Source: Lachnospiraceae bacterium
GTDB lineage: Bacteria > Bacillota > Clostridia > Lachnospirales > Lachnospiraceae
Length of the DNA stretch: 64,000 nt
Direction of reading: 5' to 3'
Assembly (NCBI GenBank): GCA_003979345.1
Contig: RYVZ01000016.1
Coordinates: 1-64,000 of the forward strand
In this document: positions 35,604 to 44,868 of the stretch, piece after piece
Position numbering within the stretch: the stretch's first letter is position 1
Layout: each line of letters starts with the position of its first letter
Made by a program: the position numbers and the translations under genes
The notes under the pieces: generated by a model
Told to the model about the DNA's origin: nothing
The model's input: the letters and a program-made list of their open reading frames with translations, nothing else
Databases searched by the model: none

Positions 35604-36656
35604 ATGAACCTTCGAAAGATGACGATACCGCTTCTTGCGGGATTCGTGCTTTTTTCCTGTGCGGCGTGCGGCAGCGGTAAGAAGAGTACGAACCTGCAGG
35701 CGGGCATGGATTACATAGAGAGCGCTGAATATGATAATGCGCTCACCTGTTTTGATGCGGGAGAGGCGGCGGGAGAGGACCGTGAGCTTTTATACCGTGC
35801 AAAAGGAATCGCTTATATCGGGAAAATGCAGTATGGGGATGCGGTCGATGCTTTTTTGGCAGCGCTTTCATGCTGTGACGGGACACTGACGAGTCTGGAA
35901 TATGACATCAACTATTACCTTGCGACAGCCTATTATAAGGGCGGGGATTACTTAAGCGCGTTCGATACGTATAGCGCGATTCTGGCGTTAAAGCCTAAAG
36001 AGGCGCAGGCATACTATCTGCGCGGGATCTCTGCGATCTCCATGGGGTATCACGATCAGGCTGTTTCGGATTTTGACAGGGCTGTCAGCCTGAATAAGGA
36101 TAATTATTCGATGTATATCGATATTTATCTGATCCTTGATAAATACGGTTTTTCTCAGGAGGGACAGACCTATCTTGAAAATGCGATGAGCGCAGGAAGC
36201 CGTAGTATGTCCGACTATGAAAAAGGGCGTATCTGCTATTATATGGGCGATTACGAGAATGCCTGCACTTATCTGGATAATGCGAACAAGGCGAACACGA
36301 ATGAGACGATCGTCTTAGAGCTCGGCAAGGCGTATGAGGCGACGGGGGATGTCAATTTTGCCGCGTCCATCTATGTCAATTATCTGTCTAATTACGGGGA
36401 GAGCGCGGCGATCTACAACCAGCTCGGAAACTGTAAGCTTGCGACAGGGGATTATCAGGCGGCGCTTGATGCGATCGCAAGCGGCATTGCAATGAATAAT
36501 ATGGATGTTATGCAGACACTCAAATACAATGAAATCGTAGCGTATGAGTATATGGGCGATTTCAAAAAAGCATGCGTGCTGATGGAAAACTATCTTGCCG
36601 CTTATCCGGATGACGAGCGGGCTCAGAGAGAGTATGAGTTTCTGCGCACCCGATAA
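35604..36656 (+). CDS. TPR-repeat lipoprotein
   Basis: Surface lipoprotein of 350 residues. Signal peptide with Cys in SCAACGSG, then about eight tetratricopeptide repeats over the rest (for example ALKPKEAQAYYLRGISAISMGYHDQAVSDFDRAV). TPR arrays bind partner proteins. GAGGA ten bases upstream favours the ATG at 35604; upstream in-frame ATGs would place charged sequence before the signal peptide. Partner unknown. The next gene is a Nudix-like protein 82 nt downstream. Confidence 0.9.
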   Translation: MNLRKMTIPLLAGFVLFSCAACGSGKKSTNLQAGMDYIESAEYDNALTCFDAGEAAGEDRELLYRAKGIAYIGKMQYGDAVDAFLAALSCCDGTLTSLEYDINYYLATAYYKGGDYLSAFDTYSAILALKPKEAQAYYLRGISAISMGYHDQAVSDFDRAVSLNKDNYSMYIDIYLILDKYGFSQEGQTYLENAMSAGSRSMSDYEKGRICYYMGDYENACTYLDNANKANTNETIVLELGKAYEATGDVNFAASIYVNYLSNYGESAAIYNQLGNCKLATGDYQAALDAIASGIAMNNMDVMQTLKYNEIVAYEYMGDFKKACVLMENYLAAYPDDERAQREYEFLRTR

Positions 36657-36738
36657 GATTGTGCCGGGAAGTCAAAATGAACGTGAATGAAAATAGAAAA
36701 ACGCGGATCAAGATCCGGGAGAATGTGAGGGAAAGATC

Positions 36739-37140
36739 ATGAACGATTTATTTTTGCGTGTCAAAGGAATTGTAAAAAAAGATGATAAGTATCTGGTCAT
36801 CAAGAGATGGGTGGACGACAGGATCCCAGATCCGTTCGTATGGGAATTTTTTGACGGAGAGGTTGCGCATGGCGAAGCGCCGGACATGGCAGTGTTGCGC
36901 GTGATCCGCGACACGATCAGCGTGGAGGGGGCCATTGAAAAGATCGTTTATACATGGTCACAGATGATCGGGGATACCCAGTGCGTGGGTCTTGCCTATG
37001 TGTGCAATATTGAAGCGGACGACGCTGCTTTCGTACTGCCGGAAGAGTTTGGCGGCTGGGAATGGATCACGAGGGATCAGTTCGAGAATTACATTGAGAA
37101 CCGCTATGTGCTGAAAGACTTAGAGGGGGTAGTGCTGTAA
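36739..37140 (+). CDS. Nudix-fold protein with a degenerate Nudix box
   Basis: 133 residues with the Nudix beta-alpha-beta layout. The box reads GEVAHGEAPDMAVLR followed by VIRDTISVE: the opening GxxxxxE and the Arg are kept, but the metal-binding EExG part (REUxEExGU) is replaced by RDTIS. It may therefore be inactive as a hydrolase or act as a ligand-binding protein. It ends two bases before the pyrF start, so the pair is co-transcribed, which hints at a role linked to nucleotides. GTGAGGGAAAG precedes the ATG. Confidence 0.8.
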   Translation: MNDLFLRVKGIVKKDDKYLVIKRWVDDRIPDPFVWEFFDGEVAHGEAPDMAVLRVIRDTISVEGAIEKIVYTWSQMIGDTQCVGLAYVCNIEADDAAFVLPEEFGGWEWITRDQFENYIENRYVLKDLEGVVL

Positions 37141-37142
37141 TT

Positions 37143-38072
37143 ATGATACAAAAGCTCATTCAGAACATACAGAAAACGGATGCGCCGATCGTGGTCGGTT
37201 TAGACCCGATGCTTTCTTACATACCGGAACATATTAGGAAAAAAGCATTTGAAGAATTTGGAGAGACGCTTTCAGGCGCCGCTGAAGCGGTCTGGCAGTA
37301 TAACAAGGCAATTGTCGACGCGGTGTACGATCTGATCCCGGCAGTCAAGCCGCAGATTGCGATGTATGAGCAGTTCGGCATCGCGGGTATGACGGCATTT
37401 CAAAAGACCATTGATTATTGTAAGGAAAAAGGGCTTGTCGTGATCGGAGACGTTAAGCGCGGTGACATTGGCAGTACGTCGGCGGCATATGCCGCGGGAC
37501 ATTTGGGACGTGTGCAGATCGGAAGCAAAAGCTATGCGGCGTTCGATGAAGATTTTTCGACGGTCAATCCCTATTTGGGAAGCGACGGAGTGAAGCCTTT
37601 CGTGGATGTTTGCAGAGAAGAGAAAAAGGGCATTTTTGTGTTGGTAAAGACAAGTAATCCGAGCAGCGGGGAATTTCAGGACCGGCTGATCGATGGAAAG
37701 CCGCTCTATGAGCATGTCGGAGAGAAGGTTGCCCAGTGGGGCGCGGACTGCATGGAAGGTGAGTACAGTTTGGTCGGCGCAGTCGTCGGCGCGACGTATC
37801 CCGAGGAGGGCATGCGTCTTCGAAAGATCATGCCGAATGCGTACATCCTTGTGCCCGGCTACGGTGCTCAGGGCGGAAAAGGCGCAGACTTGGCGCATTT
37901 CTTCAACAAAGACGGACTTGGCGCGATCATCAGTTCTTCGCGCGGCATCATTGCGGCGTACCGTCAGGAGCAGTACAGCCGGTTTGGAGAACTGAATTTT
38001 GCAGACGCGTCGAGAGAGGCAGTCCTTGATATGCGCGAGGATATCAGGCAGGCGCTTGCGGCAAGAAAATAG
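37143..38072 (+). CDS. pyrF: Orotidine 5'-phosphate decarboxylase (subfamily 2)
   Basis: Last step of UMP synthesis. The 309 residues fit the longer subfamily 2 form. The catalytic Lys/Asp motif is VIGDVKRGDIGSTS, and the phosphate-binding end is SSSRGII. It starts two bases after the Nudix-like gene, with its binding site inside that gene (AGAGGGGG). pyrE follows 555 nt later with its own promoter. No pyrK or pyrD is between them, unlike the order seen in many Clostridia. Confidence 0.96.
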   Translation: MIQKLIQNIQKTDAPIVVGLDPMLSYIPEHIRKKAFEEFGETLSGAAEAVWQYNKAIVDAVYDLIPAVKPQIAMYEQFGIAGMTAFQKTIDYCKEKGLVVIGDVKRGDIGSTSAAYAAGHLGRVQIGSKSYAAFDEDFSTVNPYLGSDGVKPFVDVCREEKKGIFVLVKTSNPSSGEFQDRLIDGKPLYEHVGEKVAQWGADCMEGEYSLVGAVVGATYPEEGMRLRKIMPNAYILVPGYGAQGGKGADLAHFFNKDGLGAIISSSRGIIAAYRQEQYSRFGELNFADASREAVLDMREDIRQALAARK

Positions 38073-38084
38073 CAGCAATTAAGG

Positions 38085-38250
38085 CAGTAAATAGGAACAG
38101 TAAGTAAAACAGTAAATTAAACGGTAAATTAAAAACAGTAAGTAAAAGAAACCGGATTTAGAATATTTGTTGAAAGCTGCGTGAAAAAAGCTGACTGAAA
38201 GAAGCTAACCGAAAAAAGAATATTTTGAAAAAGAACTAAGCACAGAAAAG
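38085..38250. repeat. Two families of degenerate short tandem repeats after pyrF
   Basis: First a 12-14 bp unit CAGTAAATTAAA and variants (38088-38150), then three 14-bp units AAGCTGCGTGAAAA, AAGCTGACTGAAAG and AAGCTAACCGAAAA (38174-38215). No ORF. Confidence 0.7.
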
Positions 38251-38261
38251 CTAAAATGAAG

Positions 38262-38319
38262 AAAAGCTGTATGAAATTGCTTACCGTCGGAAAACGGGGC
38301 AGTTCCATACAGCTTTTTG
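38262..38319 (+). terminator. Terminator after the pyrF repeat region
   Basis: AAAAGCTGTATG (38262-38273) pairs with CATACAGCTTTT (38306-38317), with partial pairing inside the loop, followed by TG. The T-run overlaps the stem end. Confidence 0.75.
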
Positions 38320-38358
38320 TCAATTTACTTATATCATGAAAATGGAGATGTAAGTCAG

Positions 38359-38563
38359 ATGCTTCTAAAAGGAGTTCTTTCCATCTGTAGTAGATGTGGA
38401 GAGCAGAGTAGAAAAGATGTTTCATTATACAATACTGAACAAAATTTTGAATTAAATGATGGTGATACTCTGTAAAAAGATAGGCAAAACGCAGAAAATA
38501 GCGCAGGAAATAATTACCGAAATGAATTGTAAACGGCATCGTTTTATGCTAAACTGGACATGA
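38359..38563 (+). pseudogene. Frameshifted zinc-ribbon ORF
   Basis: ATG at 38359 opens a frame with a zinc knuckle (SICSRCGEQS) that stops after NDGDTL. A second frame resumes at the same point with LCKKIGKTQKIAQEIITEMN. Joined, they give CxxCG...CKKxGK, a zinc ribbon with the fourth Cys changed to Ile. The frameshift lies near 38473. The 3' end runs into the pyrE promoter, so the gene is not intact. Confidence 0.4.
38527..38555 (+). promoter_or_regulatory. Promoter of pyrE
   Basis: TTGTAA (38527-38532), 17-nt spacer, TAAACT (38550-38555) with an extended TGC before it. The purE promoter has the same TAAACT -10. Confidence 0.65.
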
Positions 38564-38627
38564 TTAGAACAGCAGGAACCGGGCATACATTTGGCGCTCC
38601 TGATGACAGCGGAGGAAATGAGAGAAC

Positions 38628-39302
38628 ATGGAAGCATATAAAGAAGAATTTATTGAGTTTATGGCGCTGAGTGACGTCCTCAAATTTGGGGACTTTACAT
38701 TGAAGAGCGGCAGAAAGGCGCCGTTTTTCATGAATGCCGGTTCTTATGTGACAGGCACGCAGTTACGAAAGCTCGGGCAGTATTATGCGAAAGCGATCTA
38801 CGAGCATTACGGAGCGGATTTTGACGTGCTGTTTGGTCCGGCTTATAAGGGAATCCCGTTAAGCGTCGCGGCCACGGTCGCGTTTTCCGAGCTGTACGGA
38901 AAGGATATCCGTTACTGCTCGAACCGGAAAGAGGCAAAAGACCACGGGGATGCCGGTATTCTTTTGGGAAGCAGCTTAAAAGACGGCGACAGGGTCGTGA
39001 TCATTGAGGATGTTACAACTTCGGGAAAATCCATTGATGAGACGGTTCCTATCCTGAAAGCGCAGGGAGATGTCGAGATCGTCGGGCTGATCGTTTCCCT
39101 CAACCGTATGGAAAGAGGAAAGGGAGAGCAGAGCGCTTTAGAGGAGATCAAAGAAACGTATGGTTTTGACGCGCATGCGATCGTCACAATGGCGGAAGTG
39201 ATCGAACATCTGTATAATCATCCGTATCAGGGAAGAATATACATCGACGATACCATGAAGCAGGCAATTGATGCTTATTATGAGCAGTACGGTGCAAAAT
39301 AG
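38628..39302 (+). CDS. pyrE: Orotate phosphoribosyltransferase
   Basis: Makes OMP from orotate and PRPP. The 224 residues include KSGRKAPFFMNAG, the substrate region GPAYKGIPLS and the PRPP loop VVIIEDVTTSGKSI. GGAGGAAATGAGAG lies upstream of the ATG. It has its own promoter and is followed by a small membrane protein gene 43 nt later. Confidence 0.97.
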   Translation: MEAYKEEFIEFMALSDVLKFGDFTLKSGRKAPFFMNAGSYVTGTQLRKLGQYYAKAIYEHYGADFDVLFGPAYKGIPLSVAATVAFSELYGKDIRYCSNRKEAKDHGDAGILLGSSLKDGDRVVIIEDVTTSGKSIDETVPILKAQGDVEIVGLIVSLNRMERGKGEQSALEEIKETYGFDAHAIVTMAEVIEHLYNHPYQGRIYIDDTMKQAIDAYYEQYGAK

Positions 39303-39345
39303 GTCAGGCATTTTGCAGAGTAAGAGCATGAAAGGAGAATCGGAC

Positions 39346-39498
39346 ATGGAAGAAAAGGCCTATAAGACGATGGGAAAGACCGGTGCATTTAATCTGGTGC
39401 TCGGAATCTGTACGCTGGTTGCAGGAATCACGGCAGGAGTAATGCTGATCGTTCACGGAGCCAAACTGCTTGGCTCCAGACGGAAACTGATGTTTTAG
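39346..39498 (+). CDS. Small single-pass membrane protein
   Basis: 50 residues: a charged N-terminus, one hydrophobic segment (about 15-38, FNLVLGICTLVAGITAGVML) and a basic end. AAAGGAG nine bases before the ATG supports the start and expression. Downstream of pyrE, upstream of a terminator. Function unknown. Confidence 0.7.
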   Translation: MEEKAYKTMGKTGAFNLVLGICTLVAGITAGVMLIVHGAKLLGSRRKLMF

Positions 39499-39504
39499 AA
39501 GTTG

Positions 39505-39532
39505 GGGTGTTGCCGCGGTAGCACCCTTTCTT
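39505..39532 (+). terminator. Terminator after pyrE and the small membrane gene
   Basis: GGGTG (39505-39509) pairs with CACCC (39522-39526), with further pairs inside, followed by TTTCTT. Confidence 0.7.
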
Positions 39533-39594
39533 ATCGAATCTGCGCAAATTGTTTAAGGAGGACGCAATGCGTTCTTTTTGGCGTATAGGGAATC

Positions 39595-39924
39595 ATGGCG
39601 AACAAAAAAAAGAAACATTATATTTTTACTGATAAAAAGAATCCGCCGCGCGCGGTGATGTCTTCCATACTGGGAGTCATTTCCCTGGGCGCGATCGCGA
39701 TCGTGACGACCCTGACCTTCCGTACACAGGGAAATGCCAAAAGTGAGTATGGCGCCAGTCTGTTTCTGGCAATGATTTTTTCACTTGTCGGCGTGGCGCT
39801 GGGGGCGCTTGCGAAGATGGAAAAAGATAAATTCTACTTTTTCTGCTACCTTGGTATTTTCTTAAATCTTTTGGCACTGGGCGCGATCAGCTTCATTTTA
39901 TATGCGGGCGCATACGGACTGTGA
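39595..39924 (+). CDS. DUF6142-like small membrane protein
   Basis: 109 residues with a very basic N-terminus (MANKKKKHYIFTDKKNPP) and three hydrophobic segments (about 20-42, 55-72, 80-105). The pattern fits small Clostridia membrane proteins grouped as DUF6142; the family name is from memory. A TAAGGAGG at 39555-39562 is rather far from the ATG, so the start is less certain. Confidence 0.65.
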   Translation: MANKKKKHYIFTDKKNPPRAVMSSILGVISLGAIAIVTTLTFRTQGNAKSEYGASLFLAMIFSLVGVALGALAKMEKDKFYFFCYLGIFLNLLALGAISFILYAGAYGL

Positions 39925-40003
39925 GAACTTAAATAAGGTGAACCATACATGGCAGCAGGGCAGGAATGCCGCAGAACAGAGTAAAGGAGTATTGAATAGC
40001 AGA

Positions 40004-42196
40004 ATGAGTGAAGAAATGACATATGGGCAAACGTCGAAGAATGAAATGCCGGAAACAGTAAAATCAGCGGAAGCCGTAAAAGCAGAACAGGCGCGAAATG
40101 CCGGCGAAGAGGAAGAAGGTTTTAAGGAGCGCTGGGACCTTGCGGCGGCGCGCTTGGAAGAACTGGCGGAGGAACTGGAAAATGGTGATAACGGTCTGCC
40201 GGAGGATTATGCCTGCTTTTTTTACAGGGCGGCGGATCAGTTATGTAAACTAAATACGATTTGTAAGGCAGGGGATGCACTTGCGGAGCGTTCGCTGGAG
40301 GAATTGCAGATCTTAAATCGTGATCTGTATGAGGACGTGCTTCCGGAGCATTATGCTGAGAGCTTTGCAAATCCGGTTTATGCGGTGTCCGTCATGGGAG
40401 AAGATATGGGGCGCTGCATGAGTTTTCTGCAGGCGGAAATAAACAGCGTGATCCCGGATGCTTTTTTCGGGGACGAGTGGGAACTGCTCATCAGGCAGGA
40501 ACTGCTTTTGGAGGTCTACGGGGCGTTTCTGACTGCGGTTTCCGAGACCGGAGAGCTGCCGGACGCAAATACGATCCGGGATATCCTGTATTGGTATGCG
40601 AGTGATTATTCGGATGTCGAAAATGAGAAGAAAGTCCGTAAACAGGTGGATGCGGATTGCGAGGAGAGCCGCCGTTTTCGCGAGGTCATTATGGATTCGG
40701 ACTTAAGCGATCTGCGTTACCTGTATCGTTACGGGTGTTATATTACGGAGAATGAACTGCGCACGGCAAAGCATATTCAGGAGCTGCCGGAAGAGACGAT
40801 CGCGCTCATGGCGGATACTTATACCGAGGGATACCGCAAGGGATTTATTCAGCTCCGCGTCGATCTTTCTAAAAAAGAAACCGTTAATATCCACTACTGC
40901 GCAGGATTTGAGCGTGTGGTCAGGCGGGCAATCAGGAATTTTGAAAAGATGGGTCTTAAGAGCGTGATCTACCGCTCGTCGGACAGTATTTTCAACCGCA
41001 GGGGCGCAAGAAAAGCCGGCTTTTACGGGGCGATCGCCAATAAGCAGTATGACTATGACCATCGCGAGGATGATGCGCTGGTATTTGACGGAAATTATAA
41101 GACGCGCAGATTAGAGACACTGCAGGCGGGGTATGAGCTTGTCAAAGAAAAAGCGCATAAACATGCGGGACCCGCAGTCATCGAAATATTCGGCGAGGAA
41201 CCGTTCGCGCCGGTAGATAGTAAGGAAGCGTTGCATTTAAGCGAGGCTCAGCAGAAGCTGAAAGTAGAATTTGCACAGGAGGCGGGCGAGCTGTCGAGCC
41301 GCTATATCCCGGAGGAAGAACGCAGTTTTACGATCATTGCTTTTCCGGTACCGTCGATCGGCGCGCAGTACGAGGAGATCTTTGACGAGATCATCCGCAT
41401 CAACACGCTTGATTATCAATTGTACTCCAATATCCAAAAGAAGCTGATCGATGCGCTTGATGAGGCGGAATATGTACAGGTTACCGGCATGAACGGGAAC
41501 CGTACCGATCTGAAAGTACAATTATGTAAACTTATAGACCCGGAGAAACAGACGAAGTTTGAGAACTGTGTCGCAGATGTGAATATACCGGTAGGAGAGG
41601 TGTTTACCTCACCGGTCTTAACAGGGACAAACGGCGTGCTCCATGTCAAAGGCGTGTACTTGAACGACTTATTTTATGAGAATTTTGAGGTCCGCTTTAA
41701 GAATGGATTTACGGACGAGTATCGCTGCACGAATTATAAGGATGAGGAAGCAAACAAACGATATATCCGCGATAATGTGCTCTTTCACCACGAGCGGCTT
41801 CCGCTCGGCGAATTTGCGATCGGCACGAACACGACGGCTTATGTGGCGGCGCACAAGTATGAGATTGCCGCAAGACTGCCGATCCTGATCGCGGAGAAGA
41901 TGGGACCGCATTTTGCTCTCGGAGATACCTGCTATTCGGAATCGGAGGAAGTGGCGGTCTACAATCCCGACGGCAAGGAGATCATTGCGCGTGACAATGA
42001 AGTTTCCATCCTGCGAAAAGAGGATAGAAGCAAAGCATACTTTAACTGTCATACAGACGTTACGATTCCTTATGACGAGCTCGGCGCGCTTTACGGCGTG
42101 CGCGCGGACGGCAGTGAGATCAAGATCATTAAGGACGGCAGGTTCGTGCTTGACGGCTGTGAACCGTTAAACGAGCCGTTTTCGGAGCTGGGGTAG
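40004..42196 (+). CDS. M29-family aminopeptidase with long N-terminal extension
   Basis: Metallo-aminopeptidase of about 730 residues, against roughly 410 for classical AmpS/PepS. The C-terminal 400 residues show the M29 pattern: MNGNRTDLKV, E532 in VGEVFTSP, E603 in LGEFAIGTN, H636 in PHFALGDTC and the H683-x-D685 pair in NCHTD. The first 320 residues are mostly helical and acidic with no recognised domain. AAAGGAG lies 15 nt before the ATG at 40004; an in-frame TTG at 39992 is possible. Likely trims peptides in the cytoplasm. It is the gene before the purine cluster. Confidence 0.88.
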   Translation: MSEEMTYGQTSKNEMPETVKSAEAVKAEQARNAGEEEEGFKERWDLAAARLEELAEELENGDNGLPEDYACFFYRAADQLCKLNTICKAGDALAERSLEELQILNRDLYEDVLPEHYAESFANPVYAVSVMGEDMGRCMSFLQAEINSVIPDAFFGDEWELLIRQELLLEVYGAFLTAVSETGELPDANTIRDILYWYASDYSDVENEKKVRKQVDADCEESRRFREVIMDSDLSDLRYLYRYGCYITENELRTAKHIQELPEETIALMADTYTEGYRKGFIQLRVDLSKKETVNIHYCAGFERVVRRAIRNFEKMGLKSVIYRSSDSIFNRRGARKAGFYGAIANKQYDYDHREDDALVFDGNYKTRRLETLQAGYELVKEKAHKHAGPAVIEIFGEEPFAPVDSKEALHLSEAQQKLKVEFAQEAGELSSRYIPEEERSFTIIAFPVPSIGAQYEEIFDEIIRINTLDYQLYSNIQKKLIDALDEAEYVQVTGMNGNRTDLKVQLCKLIDPEKQTKFENCVADVNIPVGEVFTSPVLTGTNGVLHVKGVYLNDLFYENFEVRFKNGFTDEYRCTNYKDEEANKRYIRDNVLFHHERLPLGEFAIGTNTTAYVAAHKYEIAARLPILIAEKMGPHFALGDTCYSESEEVAVYNPDGKEIIARDNEVSILRKEDRSKAYFNCHTDVTIPYDELGALYGVRADGSEIKIIKDGRFVLDGCEPLNEPFSELG

Positions 42197-42313
42197 GAGA
42201 AAGGCGCAAAATGTGCGTGTCTGGTAACGCCGTGGCTGAATGGAAGCGGAAGCAGAGCAGCCCGCATAAGGGAATGTTTACGGTACATTTCACCGGAATA
42301 TCATGAAAAGCAG

Positions 42314-42342
42314 TTGCGGCATGCATGGTTTTTTAGTAAACT
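42314..42342 (+). promoter_or_regulatory. Promoter of purE
   Basis: TTGCGG (42314-42319), 17-nt spacer, TAAACT (42337-42342), close in form to the pyrE promoter. No guanine riboswitch core was found. Confidence 0.55.
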
Positions 42343-42386
42343 GAAAGTAGCAGATTTTAGGACATGGAGAGGAGCGTGGCATCGTT

Positions 42387-42899
42387 ATGGCACAGGTTGG
42401 GATTGTCATGGGAAGCGATTCGGATATGCCGGTCATGGCAAAGGCGGCTGATATTTTAGAGGAGTTAGGTGTTTCTTATGAAATGACGATCATATCAGCG
42501 CACAGGGAGCCGGATGTGTTTTTTGAATATGCAAAGAGCGCGGAGGAAAAGGGCTTTAAGGTCATCATTGCGGGAGCGGGCATGGCGGCGCACTTACCGG
42601 GCATGTGCGCGGCGATCTTTCCGATGCCCGTGATCGGGATCCCGATGCATACTACTTCACTTGGCGGCAGGGATTCCCTTTATTCGATCGTGCAGATGCC
42701 GTCGGGGATTCCGGTTGCAACGGTGGCGATCAACGGGGGCATGAATGCGGGGCTGTTAGCGGCAAAGATCCTTGCGACGTCGGATCCGGCGCTGCTTGCA
42801 AGGCTGAAAGCGTATTCCGTCAGCATGAAAGAAGGCGTGCAGAAAAAGGACGCCCGCCTGCAGGAAGTCGGATATCGGGAATACATGAAAGAAAAATGA
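42387..42899 (+). CDS. purE: N5-carboxyaminoimidazole ribonucleotide mutase
   Basis: Purine synthesis enzyme of 170 residues. The active-site loop GSDSDMPVM, the catalytic His in ISAHREPD and GAGMAAHLPGMCAA are all intact. It heads the cluster purE, purM, purN, purD; no purK or purC is beside it. GAGAGGAG lies upstream with slightly long spacing. Confidence 0.97.
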   Translation: MAQVGIVMGSDSDMPVMAKAADILEELGVSYEMTIISAHREPDVFFEYAKSAEEKGFKVIIAGAGMAAHLPGMCAAIFPMPVIGIPMHTTSLGGRDSLYSIVQMPSGIPVATVAINGGMNAGLLAAKILATSDPALLARLKAYSVSMKEGVQKKDARLQEVGYREYMKEK

Positions 42900-43138
42900 A
42901 GCCCAAGGAAAGAATTCAACATAAAACAATAAAGTCAAAACATAAAGTCGGTAGATAAAAAATAGAACCGGTAAGGAATCGGATAACTGAACCGTTTGAC
43001 GAAAACAGACGTCTAATAAACGTAAGGTCCATACCGGGAGTTTCGCAGTCGTAAAACACCCGGATAAAGTGTTTGGATTGTGCAAAATCAAAAGGCGTTT
43101 CACAAACACCCACACAGATGAAAGGAGCAGGCAGAACG

Positions 43139-44164
43139 ATGGATTACAAAAAGGCAGGCGTGGATATTGAAGCGGGGTATCGGTCGGTCGAATTGATGAA
43201 AGAGTATGTGAAAGGGACGATGAGGCCGGAGGTGCTCGGCGGGATCGGCGGATTTTCGGGCGCATTTTCTTTGGAAAAAATAAAAAATATGGAGAAGCCC
43301 GTACTGCTCTCCGGCACGGATGGCGTCGGCACGAAGATCAAGCTTGCGTTTTTGATGGACCGGCATGATACGATCGGCATCGACTGCGTTGCGATGTGCG
43401 TGAACGATGTGATCTGCGCGGGCGCGGAGCCGTTGTTCTTTTTGGATTATATTGCCTGCGGTAAGAATATTCCGGAAAAGATCGCGGCAATCGTGAAAGG
43501 TGTCGCGGAGGGATGCAGACAGTCGGGTGCGGCGCTTGTCGGCGGTGAGACGGCGGAACATCCGGGGCTGATGCCGGAAGATGAATATGATTTGGCAGGC
43601 TTTGCGGTCGGCGTTGCGGACGAAAAGGACTTAATCGACGGATACGACCTGAAAGCGGGAGACGTACTGATCGGAATTGCCTCAAGCGGTGTGCACAGCA
43701 ATGGCTTTTCCCTTGTACGCAGCGTGTTTGACATGACAAAGGAAAGTCTTGACACCTACTATGAGGAGCTTGGCGCGACGCTTGGCGAGACGCTGCTTAC
43801 GCCGACGAAGATCTATGTGAAAGCCTTGAAAAGCGTGCGCGATGCAGGTGTTACGATCAAGGCGTGCAGTCATATCACGGGCGGCGGCTTTTACGAGAAC
43901 ATCCCGCGTATGTTAAAGGACGGCGTGTATGCGGTCGTACATAAGGATTCGTATGAGGTGCCGGCGATCTTTAAGCTCTTACAGGATAAGGGAAAGATTG
44001 ACGAAAAGGTCATGTATAACACTTATAATATGGGAATCGGCATGATCGTGGCAGTGGATCAAGAAGATGCGGCGCGTGCAACGGATGCGATCCGCGCGGC
44101 AGGTGAGACGCCCTATGTGATCGGAGAAATAGAGGCGGGTGAAAAGGGAGTAACCTTATGCTGA
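43139..44164 (+). CDS. purM: Phosphoribosylformylglycinamidine cyclo-ligase
   Basis: AIR synthetase of 341 residues that closes the imidazole ring. Starts [13 protein letters not shown] with AAAGGAG upstream (43121-43127). Conserved [12 protein letters not shown] and [12 protein letters not shown] patterns are present. Its end overlaps the purN start by seven bases, so the two are coupled. The 239-nt gap after purE holds only A-rich, weakly repetitive sequence. Confidence 0.97.
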   Translation: MDYKKAGVDIEAGYRSVELMKEYVKGTMRPEVLGGIGGFSGAFSLEKIKNMEKPVLLSGTDGVGTKIKLAFLMDRHDTIGIDCVAMCVNDVICAGAEPLFFLDYIACGKNIPEKIAAIVKGVAEGCRQSGAALVGGETAEHPGLMPEDEYDLAGFAVGVADEKDLIDGYDLKAGDVLIGIASSGVHSNGFSLVRSVFDMTKESLDTYYEELGATLGETLLTPTKIYVKALKSVRDAGVTIKACSHITGGGFYENIPRMLKDGVYAVVHKDSYEVPAIFKLLQDKGKIDEKVMYNTYNMGIGMIVAVDQEDAARATDAIRAAGETPYVIGEIEAGEKGVTLC

Positions 44165-44769
44165 ATATCGTAGTCTGTGTCTCGGGAGGCGGGACGAATC
44201 TACAGGCAGTTATAGATGCCATTGAAGCGGGAAAGATTGCGGATACACGGATCGCGCGGGTCATCAGCAATAACCGTAACGCTTACGCGCTCGAACGTGC
44301 GAAAGGAAAACAGATCGATACGTTATGTGTTTCCCCGCGCGAATTTGAGACGCGGGAACAGTTCCATGAGGCTCTTTTGCGGGCGGTCGATGAGGCTAAA
44401 CCGGATCTGATCGTGCTTGCAGGCTTTCTTGTCGTCATTCCGCAGGAAATGATCTGCCGTTACAGAAACCGGATCATCAACATCCACCCTTCGCTCATAC
44501 CATCCTTTTGTGGGACCGGTTATTATGGGCTGAAAGTGCATGAGGCGGCGCTCGCGCGCGGCGTGAAGGTGACGGGGGCAACCGTGCATTTTGTGGACGA
44601 GGGAACGGATACCGGTCCGATTCTTCTGCAAAAGGCAGTGGAAGTACATGCGGACGATACGCCAAAGACGCTCCAGCAGCGTGTCATGGAACAGGCGGAG
44701 TGGCTGATTTTACCGCAGGCGATCGACATGATCGCAAAAGGAGAAGTGAAAATCGGTGAAGAAGTGTAA
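44158..44769 (+). CDS. purN: Phosphoribosylglycinamide formyltransferase
   Basis: 10-formyl-THF-dependent GAR transformylase of 203 residues. Seen: [13 protein letters not shown], the catalytic Asn-His region [12 protein letters not shown], and the His/Asp pair in [14 protein letters not shown]. Overlaps purM. Its stop is followed at once by GCGAAAAAATTTTCTAAG, which also occurs after the LytTR gene stop at 15202. Confidence 0.97.
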   Translation: MLNIVVCVSGGGTNLQAVIDAIEAGKIADTRIARVISNNRNAYALERAKGKQIDTLCVSPREFETREQFHEALLRAVDEAKPDLIVLAGFLVVIPQEMICRYRNRIINIHPSLIPSFCGTGYYGLKVHEAALARGVKVTGATVHFVDEGTDTGPILLQKAVEVHADDTPKTLQQRVMEQAEWLILPQAIDMIAKGEVKIGEEV

Positions 44770-44868
44770 AAGCGAAAAAATTTTCTAAGGTTGAAAAGAA
44801 GGCAGCCCAAGAAAATCCAGGTTTCGCCTTGGAAGTCAGACAGATCATGGATAAAGGAGCATAAAGTC

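Noticed and set aside
39501..39532. T-box antiterminator look-alike (GGGTGTTGCCGCGG)
   Set aside because: The motif lacks the UGGN bulge, has no specifier stem-loop upstream, and no tRNA-linked gene follows. It is read as a plain terminator.
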